From: Promethearchaeota archaeon
GTDB taxonomy: Archaea > Asgardarchaeota > Lokiarchaeia > Sigynarchaeales > SOKP01
NCBI GenBank assembly: GCA_016839845.1
Contig: JAEOTL010000402.1
Span: 1-11,801 of the forward strand
Length of the DNA stretch: 11,801 bases
Direction: 5' to 3'
Part shown: piece by piece, positions 5,132 through 11,801 of the stretch
Numbering within the stretch: position 1 is the stretch's first letter
How the letters are laid out: each line of letters starts with the position of its first letter
The notes under the pieces: model-generated
Databases searched by the model: none
Told to the model about the DNA's origin: nothing
The model's input: the letters and a program-made list of their open reading frames with translations, nothing else
Translations under genes and position numbers: made by a program

Positions 5132-5165
5132 ATTGGTATGTTTACATTTAAATTTTTACTTTTAT
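5132..5165 (-). promoter_or_regulatory. Conserved promoter-like block, module copy 2
   Basis: Matches 4206-4239 at 31 of 34 bases and lies 60 bp upstream of the GTG at 5072. The minus strand carries AGTAAAAATTTAAATG, compatible with BRE plus TATA. It falls in the gap between the radical SAM stop (5201) and this module, so the module probably has its own promoter rather than depending on the upstream gene. Confidence 0.6.
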
Positions 5166-5200
5166 TAATTGGTAATTCTCCCAAAGTTCTCTACTTTCTC

Positions 5201-6724
5201 TTAAAAATTTCTATATCTCTGTCTTGTTTTCTCATATCTTTCTTGATAATTAATAACAATATCATTACCCATTCTGGTTTGAAAAGATTTTAGATACATC
5301 TTATCAAACCTCAAAAAAAGTTCGGCTGCCCATCTAATCTTTCGAGAATGTGATAGATCAAACAAATCCATCATTTTATTTGCAAAATTACCGTAAACGC
5401 TGACAAGTTTTTTTTCACTTTTGAATAGAGCTTTCAAAAGATACTTTAATATATTGAATCCTCCCCCTAAGTACTCGTGTTTAAAGGGTTGGAATCCAAA
5501 TGAGTATAAAAATTCAGGAGGTAAAGTTCGATCATATAGCCGATTTTCAAGTTCTAATTGGTTATACAAGGGCGTTTTGGGAACGGGTACAAAATTTCCA
5601 ATTGAGTATATATCCGGATTAAATTTTAGGTTATTTTCAATTTCAATATCAAGCAATTCTTTATTATGAAACGGGAACCCGAGTATATAATTCAGTTTTG
5701 TTACAATCCCAAGGTTATTCAATCTCTCAATGACTTTCTCAGGGTTGCCTTCATTTTTGGCATATCCCCCTTCTAAGGTGCTTTCAATCCCAAAACTTAT
5801 GAGCATGAATTTAAAGGGAGATTTCGTTTGAATCGTTTCTAAATCAAATTTATTAATGTGATTAAGGGACCCATCAAATGCAATGAAGATTGAATTGTCA
5901 AAATTTTTCCGATTGTGAATAAAATGGTCAAAGACTTTCTTCCAGGTTTGTTCCGGAAAAAAAGCGTTTGGTTCATTAATAAAGAGAAAAATATCCTTTT
6001 TGGAGTTAGAACTGAGCTCTTCAATAGTCTCAATGATTCTCTCATGTCTTGAGAAGGGCTGGTATTTTAGCAAGTTCGGAGTGATACAAAAATCGCAATT
6101 CTGTGGGCATCCGATTTGGGTGATAAGATAAGAAGTTTTAACGGGGATAGGAAAACCTGGGAAATCCCCGGTAATATTTGGAATTCTGAAATCTTCTGGT
6201 TTATACAGTTTTAAATTGAACTTTTCCCTTAACCAGTTTACACCATTTCCAATGCATATATCTTTTGGATCATGAATTTCTTTAAAATGAGGATAAACAG
6301 CGCCAACGCCTCCAATGTATAACTTTTTATCGCTGAATTCGGTTTGAATGATTCTTATTAATTCTATTGCTTTGTCCAATCCGCTCGCGTATGTACTTAA
6401 ACCAATATGAGTGAGGTCATGCTTTTTTAACGTCTTATATAAAATCTTTTTAGTACAAATCTCGTCAATAACAATTGAGGGAATTTCTGGAAGATTCTCA
6501 GCTAAAAATCTACCCTCAATATTTAAGGATAAATTCGCAATATCAAAAAATGTGCCGCTTTTAGAATAATTCAGTTTTTCATCATATTCTTCAAGAGCTT
6601 CAATGACCGCGTCCTTATTGATTAGAGGATGGTTATCATATTTAGGATCATCAAGAACTCGAAGAGGGAATCTATTGTCTAAAGGCGAGAGAACCTTGAA
6701 AAAAGCAATTTTATAATTATTCAT
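5201..6724 (-). CDS. Radical SAM enzyme, substrate unknown (B12-binding-like N-terminus)
   Basis: This 507-residue protein is a radical SAM enzyme. The [4Fe-4S] motif C206-x3-C210-x2-C213 (GCPQNCDFC) is intact, and later blocks such as FINEP, SFGIES-x-LEGG, LNYILGFPFHN and a NFVPVPKTPLYNQL segment fit the TIM-barrel core of the long class with a leading domain. Residues ~80-165 (THIGLSTYASGLDKA, then KKLYIGGVGAVYP) look like the Rossmann-type domain of cobalamin-dependent members, but I see no DxHxxG cobalamin motif, so B12 binding is doubtful. The C-terminal ~130 residues are helical and unassigned. The substrate cannot be told. Its role beside ubiquitin genes is unclear, and it may simply be a neighbour. 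It is flanked by gaps of 128 and 78 bp. The start at 6724 is the first in-frame ATG; only a weak GAGA precedes it. Confidence 0.88.
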   Translation of the reverse strand: MNNYKIAFFKVLSPLDNRFPLRVLDDPKYDNHPLINKDAVIEALEEYDEKLNYSKSGTFFDIANLSLNIEGRFLAENLPEIPSIVIDEICTKKILYKTLKKHDLTHIGLSTYASGLDKAIELIRIIQTEFSDKKLYIGGVGAVYPHFKEIHDPKDICIGNGVNWLREKFNLKLYKPEDFRIPNITGDFPGFPIPVKTSYLITQIGCPQNCDFCITPNLLKYQPFSRHERIIETIEELSSNSKKDIFLFINEPNAFFPEQTWKKVFDHFIHNRKNFDNSIFIAFDGSLNHINKFDLETIQTKSPFKFMLISFGIESTLEGGYAKNEGNPEKVIERLNNLGIVTKLNYILGFPFHNKELLDIEIENNLKFNPDIYSIGNFVPVPKTPLYNQLELENRLYDRTLPPEFLYSFGFQPFKHEYLGGGFNILKYLLKALFKSEKKLVSVYGNFANKMMDLFDLSHSRKIRWAAELFLRFDKMYLKSFQTRMGNDIVINYQERYEKTRQRYRNF

Positions 6725-6802
6725 AGTTTCTCTGATAGATTTAACTTCAAATGATTAAATTTGGGGATGCTTCTAATTTTCATTGTTGAATTTAAATGGA
6801 TC

Positions 6803-7843
6803 CTAATCCTTACCCCTATCCTCATCCGGGGGTTTCTTTCTCTCATAAGGTTTTACAGGCTTAGCCTCGTCAAAAGGTTCATCACAGACCCAACACATAT
6901 TCTCCAACTCACTTAGCTGTTCAGAACAATTTGTGCAATAGAGAGTACTACATTTAGGGCATATATAATTCAATCTTGCTACATCTCCCTTGCACACCAG
7001 ACAAATTTTTTTCTCCTTGTAATATGATATCTCCTCTTCAGTTATGTGTTCAGGTCTTTCGTAAAACCTAAATAGAGATTCTTTTAACTGAAGTTCCTTC
7101 TTAATTTCTCTTCGCTGTATTTTTTCAACATCTGTCACTTTTAATCCTAAATAGAAGAATACGAACCCTATTATCATTACCATCCGTGCGATATATGTAT
7201 AAGGCTCCTTCATTTGAAGCACAAATACAAATATTGGAGCTCCCGCAAAAAGTAGGTATCCTGTTGACAATGATAAGAATTTTCTTCTGATAATATCTTT
7301 TGATTTTATACCCTTATATAAATAACCGAAGCCACAAAAGATAAAAGCTATAAGGACAAACGTGTAATTTATTAATCCAGCGGGTTTAAAGGGATCTATG
7401 GTAACTTCGATTATCATTTCTCCTGGCCAAATATTATCAACAATAACATTTCCCAAGGGAAACATGAAAAGAAATATTTCATAGATAATGCCCAGAATTA
7501 GAAAGGGTATAATAATAAATATCTTCTTATTAGGTGAGAAAAGATCAGCAGCAATATAAAACGATAACAGGAAAGCTATAGGCGACCAAAAAAAATAGAT
7601 AATTGCTAGTGACTCAGGAGGAATCATAATGTTTACATCCGTGATAAGCAGACTAAAAAAATCTAAAAATACCCCAAACCAAAAAAAACCTGCAAATACA
7701 ATATTTATCCCCATATAAAAAAGAAGTTTAGCCTCCCATTTTCTGGCTTGCCATATAACACTTGCTCCAAGAACACACGCAAAAATAAACGAAAACGTCG
7801 CTGTAATTCCATTGATCCAACTAAAATCTTCTATATATAACAT
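6803..7843 (-). CDS. Seven-helix membrane protein with cytoplasmic C4C4 RING-like domain, copy 1
   Basis: 346 residues. Seven hydrophobic segments are visible at about 10-31, 40-67, 79-102, 108-135, 155-177, 190-212 and 219-240. Loops after helices 1, 3, 5 and 7 are basic (QARKWEAK, PNKK, KSKDIIRRK, KIQRREIKK) and those after 2, 4 and 6 are neutral or acidic. This predicts N-terminus out and C-terminus in, a receptor-like topology. The cytoplasmic tail begins with a charged linker and then has eight cysteines at 281, 284, 295, 298, 303, 306, 317 and 320 (C-x2-C-x10-C-x2-C-x4-C-x2-C-x10-C-x2-C), with YICPKC and YCTNC inside. The pattern resembles all-cysteine RING or TFIIH p44-type treble-clef domains binding two zincs. 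The very end is basic and proline-rich. In this neighbourhood a membrane-bound E3 role is a reasonable but unproven idea; a plain zinc domain is the alternative. Confidence 0.85.
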   Translation of the reverse strand: MLYIEDFSWINGITATFSFIFACVLGASVIWQARKWEAKLLFYMGINIVFAGFFWFGVFLDFFSLLITDVNIMIPPESLAIIYFFWSPIAFLLSFYIAADLFSPNKKIFIIIPFLILGIIYEIFLFMFPLGNVIVDNIWPGEMIIEVTIDPFKPAGLINYTFVLIAFIFCGFGYLYKGIKSKDIIRRKFLSLSTGYLLFAGAPIFVFVLQMKEPYTYIARMVMIIGFVFFYLGLKVTDVEKIQRREIKKELQLKESLFRFYERPEHITEEEISYYKEKKICLVCKGDVARLNYICPKCSTLYCTNCSEQLSELENMCWVCDEPFDEAKPVKPYERKKPPDEDRGKD

Positions 7844-7937
7844 TTAAGACTTCTCATCTTAGAAACCATTTTTTCTTAACTAGAATAGATAATGGTTTAT
7901 GTTGGAAATTGAATATTCAATTAAATAAAAAATTAGT

Positions 7938-7960
7938 TTCATATCCTTAAATACTTATCT
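7938..7960 (-). promoter_or_regulatory. Conserved promoter-like block upstream of 7TM gene copy 1
   Basis: These 23 bp match 9145-9167 at 22 positions and lie 95 bp upstream of the start, against 93 bp for copy 2. On the minus strand the block reads AGATAAGTATTTAAGGATAT, with a TTTAAG core that could be a TATA box. Surrounding sequence is much less conserved. A ~70-nt leader would follow. Confidence 0.55.
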
Positions 7961-8011
7961 GCATTAAGTTAGAATTTATTAAAAAAATTTGAAAATTTCT
8001 TCAAAGTAAAC

Positions 8012-9052
8012 CTAGGTTTTACCTGGAGTTTCTTCTTCCTTAGGTTTTTTCTTCTTATGGGGTCTTACTGGTTTGGTTTCATCGAATGGCTCATCACAGA
8101 CCCAACACATATTTTCTAAATCACCCAATTGCTTGGAGCATTTATCACAATAAAGAGCACTGCACTTAGGACAAATGTAGTTTATTCTTGATACATTTCC
8201 TTTACACACCAAACAAATTTTCTTTTCTCTATGAAAAGATACCTCTTCTTCTGTAATATAGTCAGGCCGTTCATAAAGTCTAAACAGAGATTCTCGTACC
8301 TGCACTTCCTTTCTGATTTCCTTCTCTCTCGTTTTTTCCATAGGGGCTTCCCTTAAACCGAGGTAAAAAAATAGAACACCAACTATCATTCCGATTCTTA
8401 TAAAATAAGTAACTAACCCTTCAACAAAGATAGCCATTAAGGGACATAGAAGAAAAAGGAAATAGCCCGTTGATAACATCAAAAATTTTCTTCTAATAAT
8501 ATCTTGGGATCGAAAGCCTTTATATAAATAACCAAAACCACAGAAAATAACTGCTATAAGCAAAAACGCATAATTTAATATAAAAGCTATGCTAAAACTA
8601 ATAAAATCGACATTAATAAGTTCAGTACCAGGAACTGATGGATTTGTCACAATAAAATTATTCAAAGGATTAATAAGAATTACAATAATGCAAGTAGCGC
8701 CTAAAATGAGAAATGGGAAGATTACAGCGTATTTCTTTTCTGGGATAAAGAGTTCTGCAGCAATATAGAATGAAACAAGAAAGGCTAAAGGTGACCACAT
8801 TAAACGCAAAATTGCCAATGGTCCATCTGGTATAGCAATATTACTCCCAGTCGAAATAACAGCCAGAAAATCCAGAAATATGGCGAACCAAAAGAAACTA
8901 ACTAAAAAAATATTAAATCCCATATATAAGAGTAGTTTGGCGTTTATCTTTCGTGCTTGATAAATTATGCTCAATCCAAGAACACAGGTAAATATAAAAG
9001 AAAATGAACCCGTAAGTCCATCAGCCCAACCATCTTCAGACAATAATAACAT
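8012..9052 (-). CDS. Seven-helix membrane protein with cytoplasmic C4C4 RING-like domain, copy 2
   Basis: This 346-residue paralogue of the protein at 6803-7843 has the same seven-helix layout and the same basic inner loops (QARKINAK, PEKK, RSQDIIRRK, KTREKEIRKE). The outer loop after helix 4 diverges most (NPSVPGTELINVDF against DNIWPGEMIIEVTIDPF), as expected if the outside face senses different things. The zinc cysteines are at 280, 283, 294, 297, 302, 305, 316 and 319 with identical spacing; CLVCKG, NYICPKCS, LYC, ENMCWVCDEPFDE and the linker SLFR-YERP are nearly invariant between copies. Strong conservation of tail and linker with a variable exterior argues for a shared cytoplasmic output. 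It ends in a lysine-rich tail. The gene stands alone, with 168 and 193 bp gaps and its own conserved upstream block at 9145-9167. Confidence 0.85.
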   Translation of the reverse strand: MLLLSEDGWADGLTGSFSFIFTCVLGLSIIYQARKINAKLLLYMGFNIFLVSFFWFAIFLDFLAVISTGSNIAIPDGPLAILRLMWSPLAFLVSFYIAAELFIPEKKYAVIFPFLILGATCIIVILINPLNNFIVTNPSVPGTELINVDFISFSIAFILNYAFLLIAVIFCGFGYLYKGFRSQDIIRRKFLMLSTGYFLFLLCPLMAIFVEGLVTYFIRIGMIVGVLFFYLGLREAPMEKTREKEIRKEVQVRESLFRLYERPDYITEEEVSFHREKKICLVCKGNVSRINYICPKCSALYCDKCSKQLGDLENMCWVCDEPFDETKPVRPHKKKKPKEEETPGKT

Positions 9053-9144
9053 ATTAAATGTCGCCGATTTCGATTAGATTTCTTAATTAATCAAGAAACT
9101 ATCAAAAACACTCATTGGAAAAATTTACTAATTTAAAGACAAGG

Positions 9145-9167
9145 TTCATATCCTTAAAAACTTATCT
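9145..9167 (-). promoter_or_regulatory. Conserved promoter-like block upstream of 7TM gene copy 2
   Basis: Partner of the block at 7938-7960 (22/23 identical, similar distance to the start codon). The minus strand contains AAGTTTTTAAGGATAT. The conserved position in otherwise divergent gaps suggests shared transcription signals for the two paralogues. Confidence 0.55.
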
Positions 9168-9245
9168 AGATTGTTTACTCTACAAACAGATCTCTGTTTT
9201 GACTAGCAGATCCTTATCACGCAAGAAAATGATGTATATTTAATA

Positions 9246-10691
9246 TCAAAAAATGCCAAATTTTCTCTTGTTTGAATTTTTAGATATAGATTTACCCCTA
9301 ATCCATCTTAAAATGCGATAATGAAGAGGAGGCTGATCTAATGCATCTATAAGGGATTTTACTTTATCGTCAGTTTTGATCCTTGAGCTTCTTAATATTT
9401 CAACTGCCTGGTTTAGCATTTCGATCTCTTTTTCTTTCTCCACCCTTTCACGTAATATTTCATAAAAACCATGTTTTTTCCCGAACATATTGCTTAACCA
9501 TTTTCTTTCCTTTTCTAGCGATATTTGTTTTTGCTGTATTTTTGTTTCCTCAATCCTCTTTTCTACTTCTTGGTTAAGTAAGATTTCCTCGATAATTTCC
9601 CCGCTTAATTCATCATATCCTTTCAGAGATTGTCTTTCCTCTTCATTTAGATATCTTAAATACCCTCCTTTAAGCAAAAATAATTTTGAGCTCTTTACGC
9701 CTTCTTCAAACCGTTTTGCAATTTCTTCTTTAAACACACTAACTGCTGGACTATAATCAAGATCTACTAATTTTTTTAATAGAGGAAATGCAATATTTGA
9801 AGCTAAAATATCGGTTTGTAACCCACTTTCAAAAAAAGCTTGAATATTTGAGCAATGACCTTGGAATTCTTCTTCAGGTGTAATTATAAAGTGACGAGAA
9901 TCTCTTGATATAGGTCCTTCTAAAATTCTGTTCTGCCATAAAGTTCGCTGGAAGACCTCAGCAGCTTCATCAATAGATCTTATCTCATCCGCTTCTGATA
10001 TTCTCTCTACGGGAATATTTAACAACAAACGAGCACAAATCAAGAATTCTTCATCATTCACATAAATATATGTTCTATCTTCAATTAGTCTTAAATCCAC
10101 TAAGTCGTTTATCTTAAAAAATTCAGATATCTCAACCTTAGGTAAATTGATTATATTAGACATTAATGTTTTAAATGCTCTACTTATATTATGACCTGTT
10201 TTAGCTGAAGTTTCTACATATTTAGCGCTGTATTCCTTTGCTTTTTCTCTTGCTCCTTCATATGTTATTAGTCTTTTATGAGTTTTATCAGTTTTATTGC
10301 CTACAATGACCAATGGGATGTTCTCATTAAGTTCATTTATTCTTTTTATCCAAAACTCTACTCTATTAAAGGATTGTCGGGAGGTAACATCAAAAACCAC
10401 TATAGCTCCTGCTGATTTGGTTAAGTAATTTTCGTTTAGGCTTAGCTGATTACTACTTCCCATAATGTCCCAAAAGTAGATTATAAAATGGTCATTTGAA
10501 TTTTTATAATCGAGATCTCCAATATCTGCTGTGTCTCGAATTAGATTTGCATCTAATTTTTTTATCAGCACGTTTGCTCCCACAGTTTGGTTATATTCTC
10601 TGTGGTAACTATCCTTGATATATCGGGTTAAAAGAGCTGATTTACCGACCCTTGAATCGCCACAAATTACAACCTTTTTCCGATAAATCAT
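9246..10691 (-). CDS. Rab/Ras-like small GTPase with ~300-residue C-terminal extension
   Basis: 481 residues. The first ~180 form a Rab/Ras-type G domain: G1 GDSRVGKS at 11-18, switch I threonine T36 in YNQTVG, G4 NKTD at 132-135 and G5 ETSAK at 160-164. Two departures stand out. A ~20-residue insertion rich in Asp/Asn (about 47-68) sits between switch I and the G3 strand. G3 reads WDIMGSS (74-80), so the glutamine that positions the hydrolytic water in Ras/Rab is serine, predicting slow intrinsic hydrolysis or dependence on a partner. After residue ~185 comes an unassigned region, then a charged helical, probably coiled-coil stretch at about 370-440, and a basic C-terminus (RWIRGKSISKNSNKRK) that could touch membrane lipids. 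There is no C-terminal prenylation cysteine. It is flanked by 7TM-zinc genes, so signalling at the same membrane is conceivable (inference). Confidence 0.9.
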   Translation of the reverse strand: MIYRKKVVICGDSRVGKSALLTRYIKDSYHREYNQTVGANVLIKKLDANLIRDTADIGDLDYKNSNDHFIIYFWDIMGSSNQLSLNENYLTKSAGAIVVFDVTSRQSFNRVEFWIKRINELNENIPLVIVGNKTDKTHKRLITYEGAREKAKEYSAKYVETSAKTGHNISRAFKTLMSNIINLPKVEISEFFKINDLVDLRLIEDRTYIYVNDEEFLICARLLLNIPVERISEADEIRSIDEAAEVFQRTLWQNRILEGPISRDSRHFIITPEEEFQGHCSNIQAFFESGLQTDILASNIAFPLLKKLVDLDYSPAVSVFKEEIAKRFEEGVKSSKLFLLKGGYLRYLNEEERQSLKGYDELSGEIIEEILLNQEVEKRIEETKIQQKQISLEKERKWLSNMFGKKHGFYEILRERVEKEKEIEMLNQAVEILRSSRIKTDDKVKSLIDALDQPPLHYRILRWIRGKSISKNSNKRKFGIF

Positions 10692-10792
10692 AAACTTCTA
10701 CTTAAGAGTCTAATCTTGTCTGATAGTTTTCATAACAAAATTAAGTATTAAAATTATATGTTATGCCCATAAAATTTCTTACTATTGGAGGG

Positions 10793-11368
10793 TTAATAAA
10801 TCCGGAATAAGATATCGTCTAGGCTTCTCTTAGGGACGTGCATCCCACCATCCCCATCTTTCCAGTATTTATACGTATCTTTGTAGGGCTCCATTACCGA
10901 TTTTTCATCGGGATACCCTAAACTAATAACTTGTTTTATGTCGTAGTGTTCGGGAATTTCGAAAATTTCTCTAATTTTTTGATAATTAATGTTTGCCATC
11001 CAACATGAACCGAGATCAAATGTTACAGCACCTAATAATATATTTTCCACAGCTGCTCCCACATCAAAGTCCACGAAAGCTCGTTTTATATTGGTGTTTA
11101 CTAGCACTATTATGTAAGCTGTTGGTTCTCGTCCTGCTTCAGGAGTTCGCTCTTTTTCCGGAAGAGAACTTGCCCATTTTACTAAAGGGAACATTTTTTT
11201 GCACTCTTCGGGATTTTCAACAATTATAAATTCTAGTGCTTGCACATTCATGGCCACAGGAGCAATACGTGCGTAATCTACGAGTTTCTTAAGAGTCTCA
11301 ACTTTTATCGGGTCTTGCTTAAACCTTCTAATCGTTCTTCTCTTGTATAAAATTTCTTCAAAATTCAT
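10793..11368 (-). CDS. Nitroreductase-family flavoprotein
   Basis: This 191-residue protein has the nitroreductase fold signature. The N-terminal RRTIRRF at 10-16 is the FMN-phosphate binding box, APVAMNVQALEFIIVE follows, and the later GAAVENILLGA plus LGSCWMANI segment and a VISLGYPDE strand are the conserved core of the family. Such enzymes bind FMN as dimers and use NAD(P)H to reduce nitro compounds, quinones or flavins; the true substrate is not predictable here. It is full length for the family's short branch. A TATA-like box lies 51 bp upstream. The 101-bp gap to the GTPase gene downstream suggests separate transcription. No link to the ubiquitin genes is evident, and it looks like an ordinary metabolic gene between the 7TM copies. 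Confidence 0.9.
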   Translation of the reverse strand: MNFEEILYKRRTIRRFKQDPIKVETLKKLVDYARIAPVAMNVQALEFIIVENPEECKKMFPLVKWASSLPEKERTPEAGREPTAYIIVLVNTNIKRAFVDFDVGAAVENILLGAVTFDLGSCWMANINYQKIREIFEIPEHYDIKQVISLGYPDEKSVMEPYKDTYKYWKDGDGGMHVPKRSLDDILFRIY

Positions 11369-11418
11369 ACTATATCACGAAAATAATAAATTTCTTGATT
11401 TAACTAAAGGTTCTGCTT

Positions 11419-11428
11419 CTTTATAAAA
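11419..11428 (-). promoter_or_regulatory. Putative TATA box for the nitroreductase gene
   Basis: The minus strand reads TTTTATAAAG with an A/G-rich stretch and AGC just upstream. It is 51 bp from the ATG, giving a leader of about 25 nt, the usual archaeal geometry. Confidence 0.45.
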
Positions 11429-11469
11429 GCTTTCTTCCTTATCTTTTCTCATTTAATACTTTTTTTTGT

Positions 11470-11540
11470 CTAATCATGACTAATGAGTTTATTAGGTTTT
11501 ACACTTCATTAGACTTTAGAATTTGATTAGGATTGCTAAT
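11470..11540. other. Cluster of CTAAT/ATTAG pentamers in the gap before the third 7TM copy
   Basis: Six copies fall within 71 bp: ctaat at 11470, 11480 and 11536, and attag at 11491, 11508 and 11526. The copies at 11480 and 11508 also form 7-bp inverted arms (ctaatga / tcattag) around a 19-nt loop. They could be operator sites for the nitroreductase promoter at 11419 or the tail of the 7TM transcript. It may be chance in this base composition. Confidence 0.25.
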
Positions 11541-11556
11541 TTCAGTTTAGAAATAA

Positions 11557-11801
11557 TCACTGTGTTTTTCCAAGGGTTTCATCTTCCTTAGGTTTTTTCT
11601 TCTTGTATGGCCTAACTGGCTTAGTGTCATCAAACGGTTCATCACAGACCCAGCACATGTTTTCTAAATCACCTAGCTGGTCAGAACATTTATCGCAATA
11701 CAGAGCACTACATTTCGGACAAATATAATTTATTCTTGATACACTCCCTTTACACACCAAACAAATTTTCTTTTCTCTATGAAAAGATACTTCTTCCTCG
11801 G
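11557..11801 (-). CDS. Third 7TM/C4C4 RING-like paralogue, C-terminal part only
   Basis: This is the last 81 residues of a gene that runs off the right edge; the frame is open to the final bases, so the GTG at 11760 is not a start. The visible part begins with EEEVSFHREKKICLVC, matching copy 2 (8012-9052) almost residue for residue. All eight cysteines are kept with the same spacing, and the tail has KPVRPYKKKKPKEDE. It is closer to copy 2 than to copy 1. Whether the seven-helix part is present cannot be seen. Together with the two complete copies it shows that the family is expanded locally, here separated by the GTPase and nitroreductase genes. Confidence 0.85.
   Translation of the reverse strand, partial: EEEVSFHREKKICLVCKGSVSRINYICPKCSALYCDKCSDQLGDLENMCWVCDEPFDDTKPVRPYKKKKPKEDETLGKTQ

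Larger units (their letters stand above)
4366..5165 (-). repeat. Direct repeat unit 2 (promoter block, soluble gene, membrane gene, T-tract)
   Basis: This is the second copy of the two-gene module at 3437-4239, with a constant 925-bp offset for both genes. It is the upstream copy on the minus strand. The tandem, head-to-tail order indicates origin by unequal exchange rather than by a mobile element; no terminal inverted repeats or transposase are present. Confidence 0.85.

Noticed and set aside
3437..5165. Transposon or integrated element as the source of the repeated module
   Set aside because: There is no transposase, integrase or terminal inverted repeat; the arrangement fits tandem duplication.
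11480..11512. Inverted arms ctaatga/tcattag as an intrinsic terminator of the third 7TM gene
   Set aside because: On the minus strand the arms are followed by an A-run, not a T-run, and the loop is long.
11557..11760. Stand-alone small zinc-finger (RING-like) protein starting at the GTG at 11760
   Set aside because: The GTG lies inside the CLVC zinc motif, and the frame continues upstream to the window edge, matching the 7TM paralogues.

Overview
The window is AT-rich, gene-dense archaeal DNA and most likely comes from an Asgard (Promethearchaeota) genome, plausibly Loki-like. The reasons are a eukaryote-style ubiquitin toolkit (Rpn11-like JAMM protease, E1, E2 and two ubiquitin-like modifiers ending in Gly-Gly), a Rab/Ras-type GTPase with a long extension, a longin-like/GTPase fusion, and archaeal-looking promoters (TATA-like boxes, T-tract ends). 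The organism is inferred from gene content only.

Layout. Positions 1-2699 (+) form a tight run: a GTPase-like gene cut by the left edge, a JAMM deubiquitinase, an E1 and an E2, with gaps of 5 and 26 bp and one 4-bp overlap. Everything from 2707 to the right edge is on the minus strand. First come two paralogous ubiquitin-like genes, convergent with E2 and only 7 bp from it. Next is a directly repeated two-gene module (a small soluble protein plus a three-helix membrane protein) with an exact 925-bp period. Then follow a radical SAM enzyme, two paralogous seven-helix membrane proteins with a cytoplasmic eight-cysteine RING-like domain, a 481-residue Rab-like GTPase, a nitroreductase, and the C-terminus of a third copy of the seven-helix/RING-like protein running off the right edge.

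How the genes may work together. The JAMM protease can expose the C-terminal GG of the modifiers, one carrying a 1-residue and the other a 9-residue tail. The E1 adenylates and charges them, and the E2 carries them as a thioester. No classical small RING E3 is visible. The best in-window candidate for that role is the 7TM protein family with a C4C4 zinc domain predicted on the cytoplasmic face, which would make a membrane-anchored, receptor-like ligase; this is an inference. The 925-bp repeated module is not recognised and is the least explained part of the locus.

Three separate paralogous expansions sit side by side (modifiers x2, two-gene module x2, 7TM-zinc protein x3), and two of them carry conserved upstream blocks that look like promoters. 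No rRNA, tRNA, CRISPR array, insertion sequence or origin was seen. No stretch over 300 bp lacks a gene.
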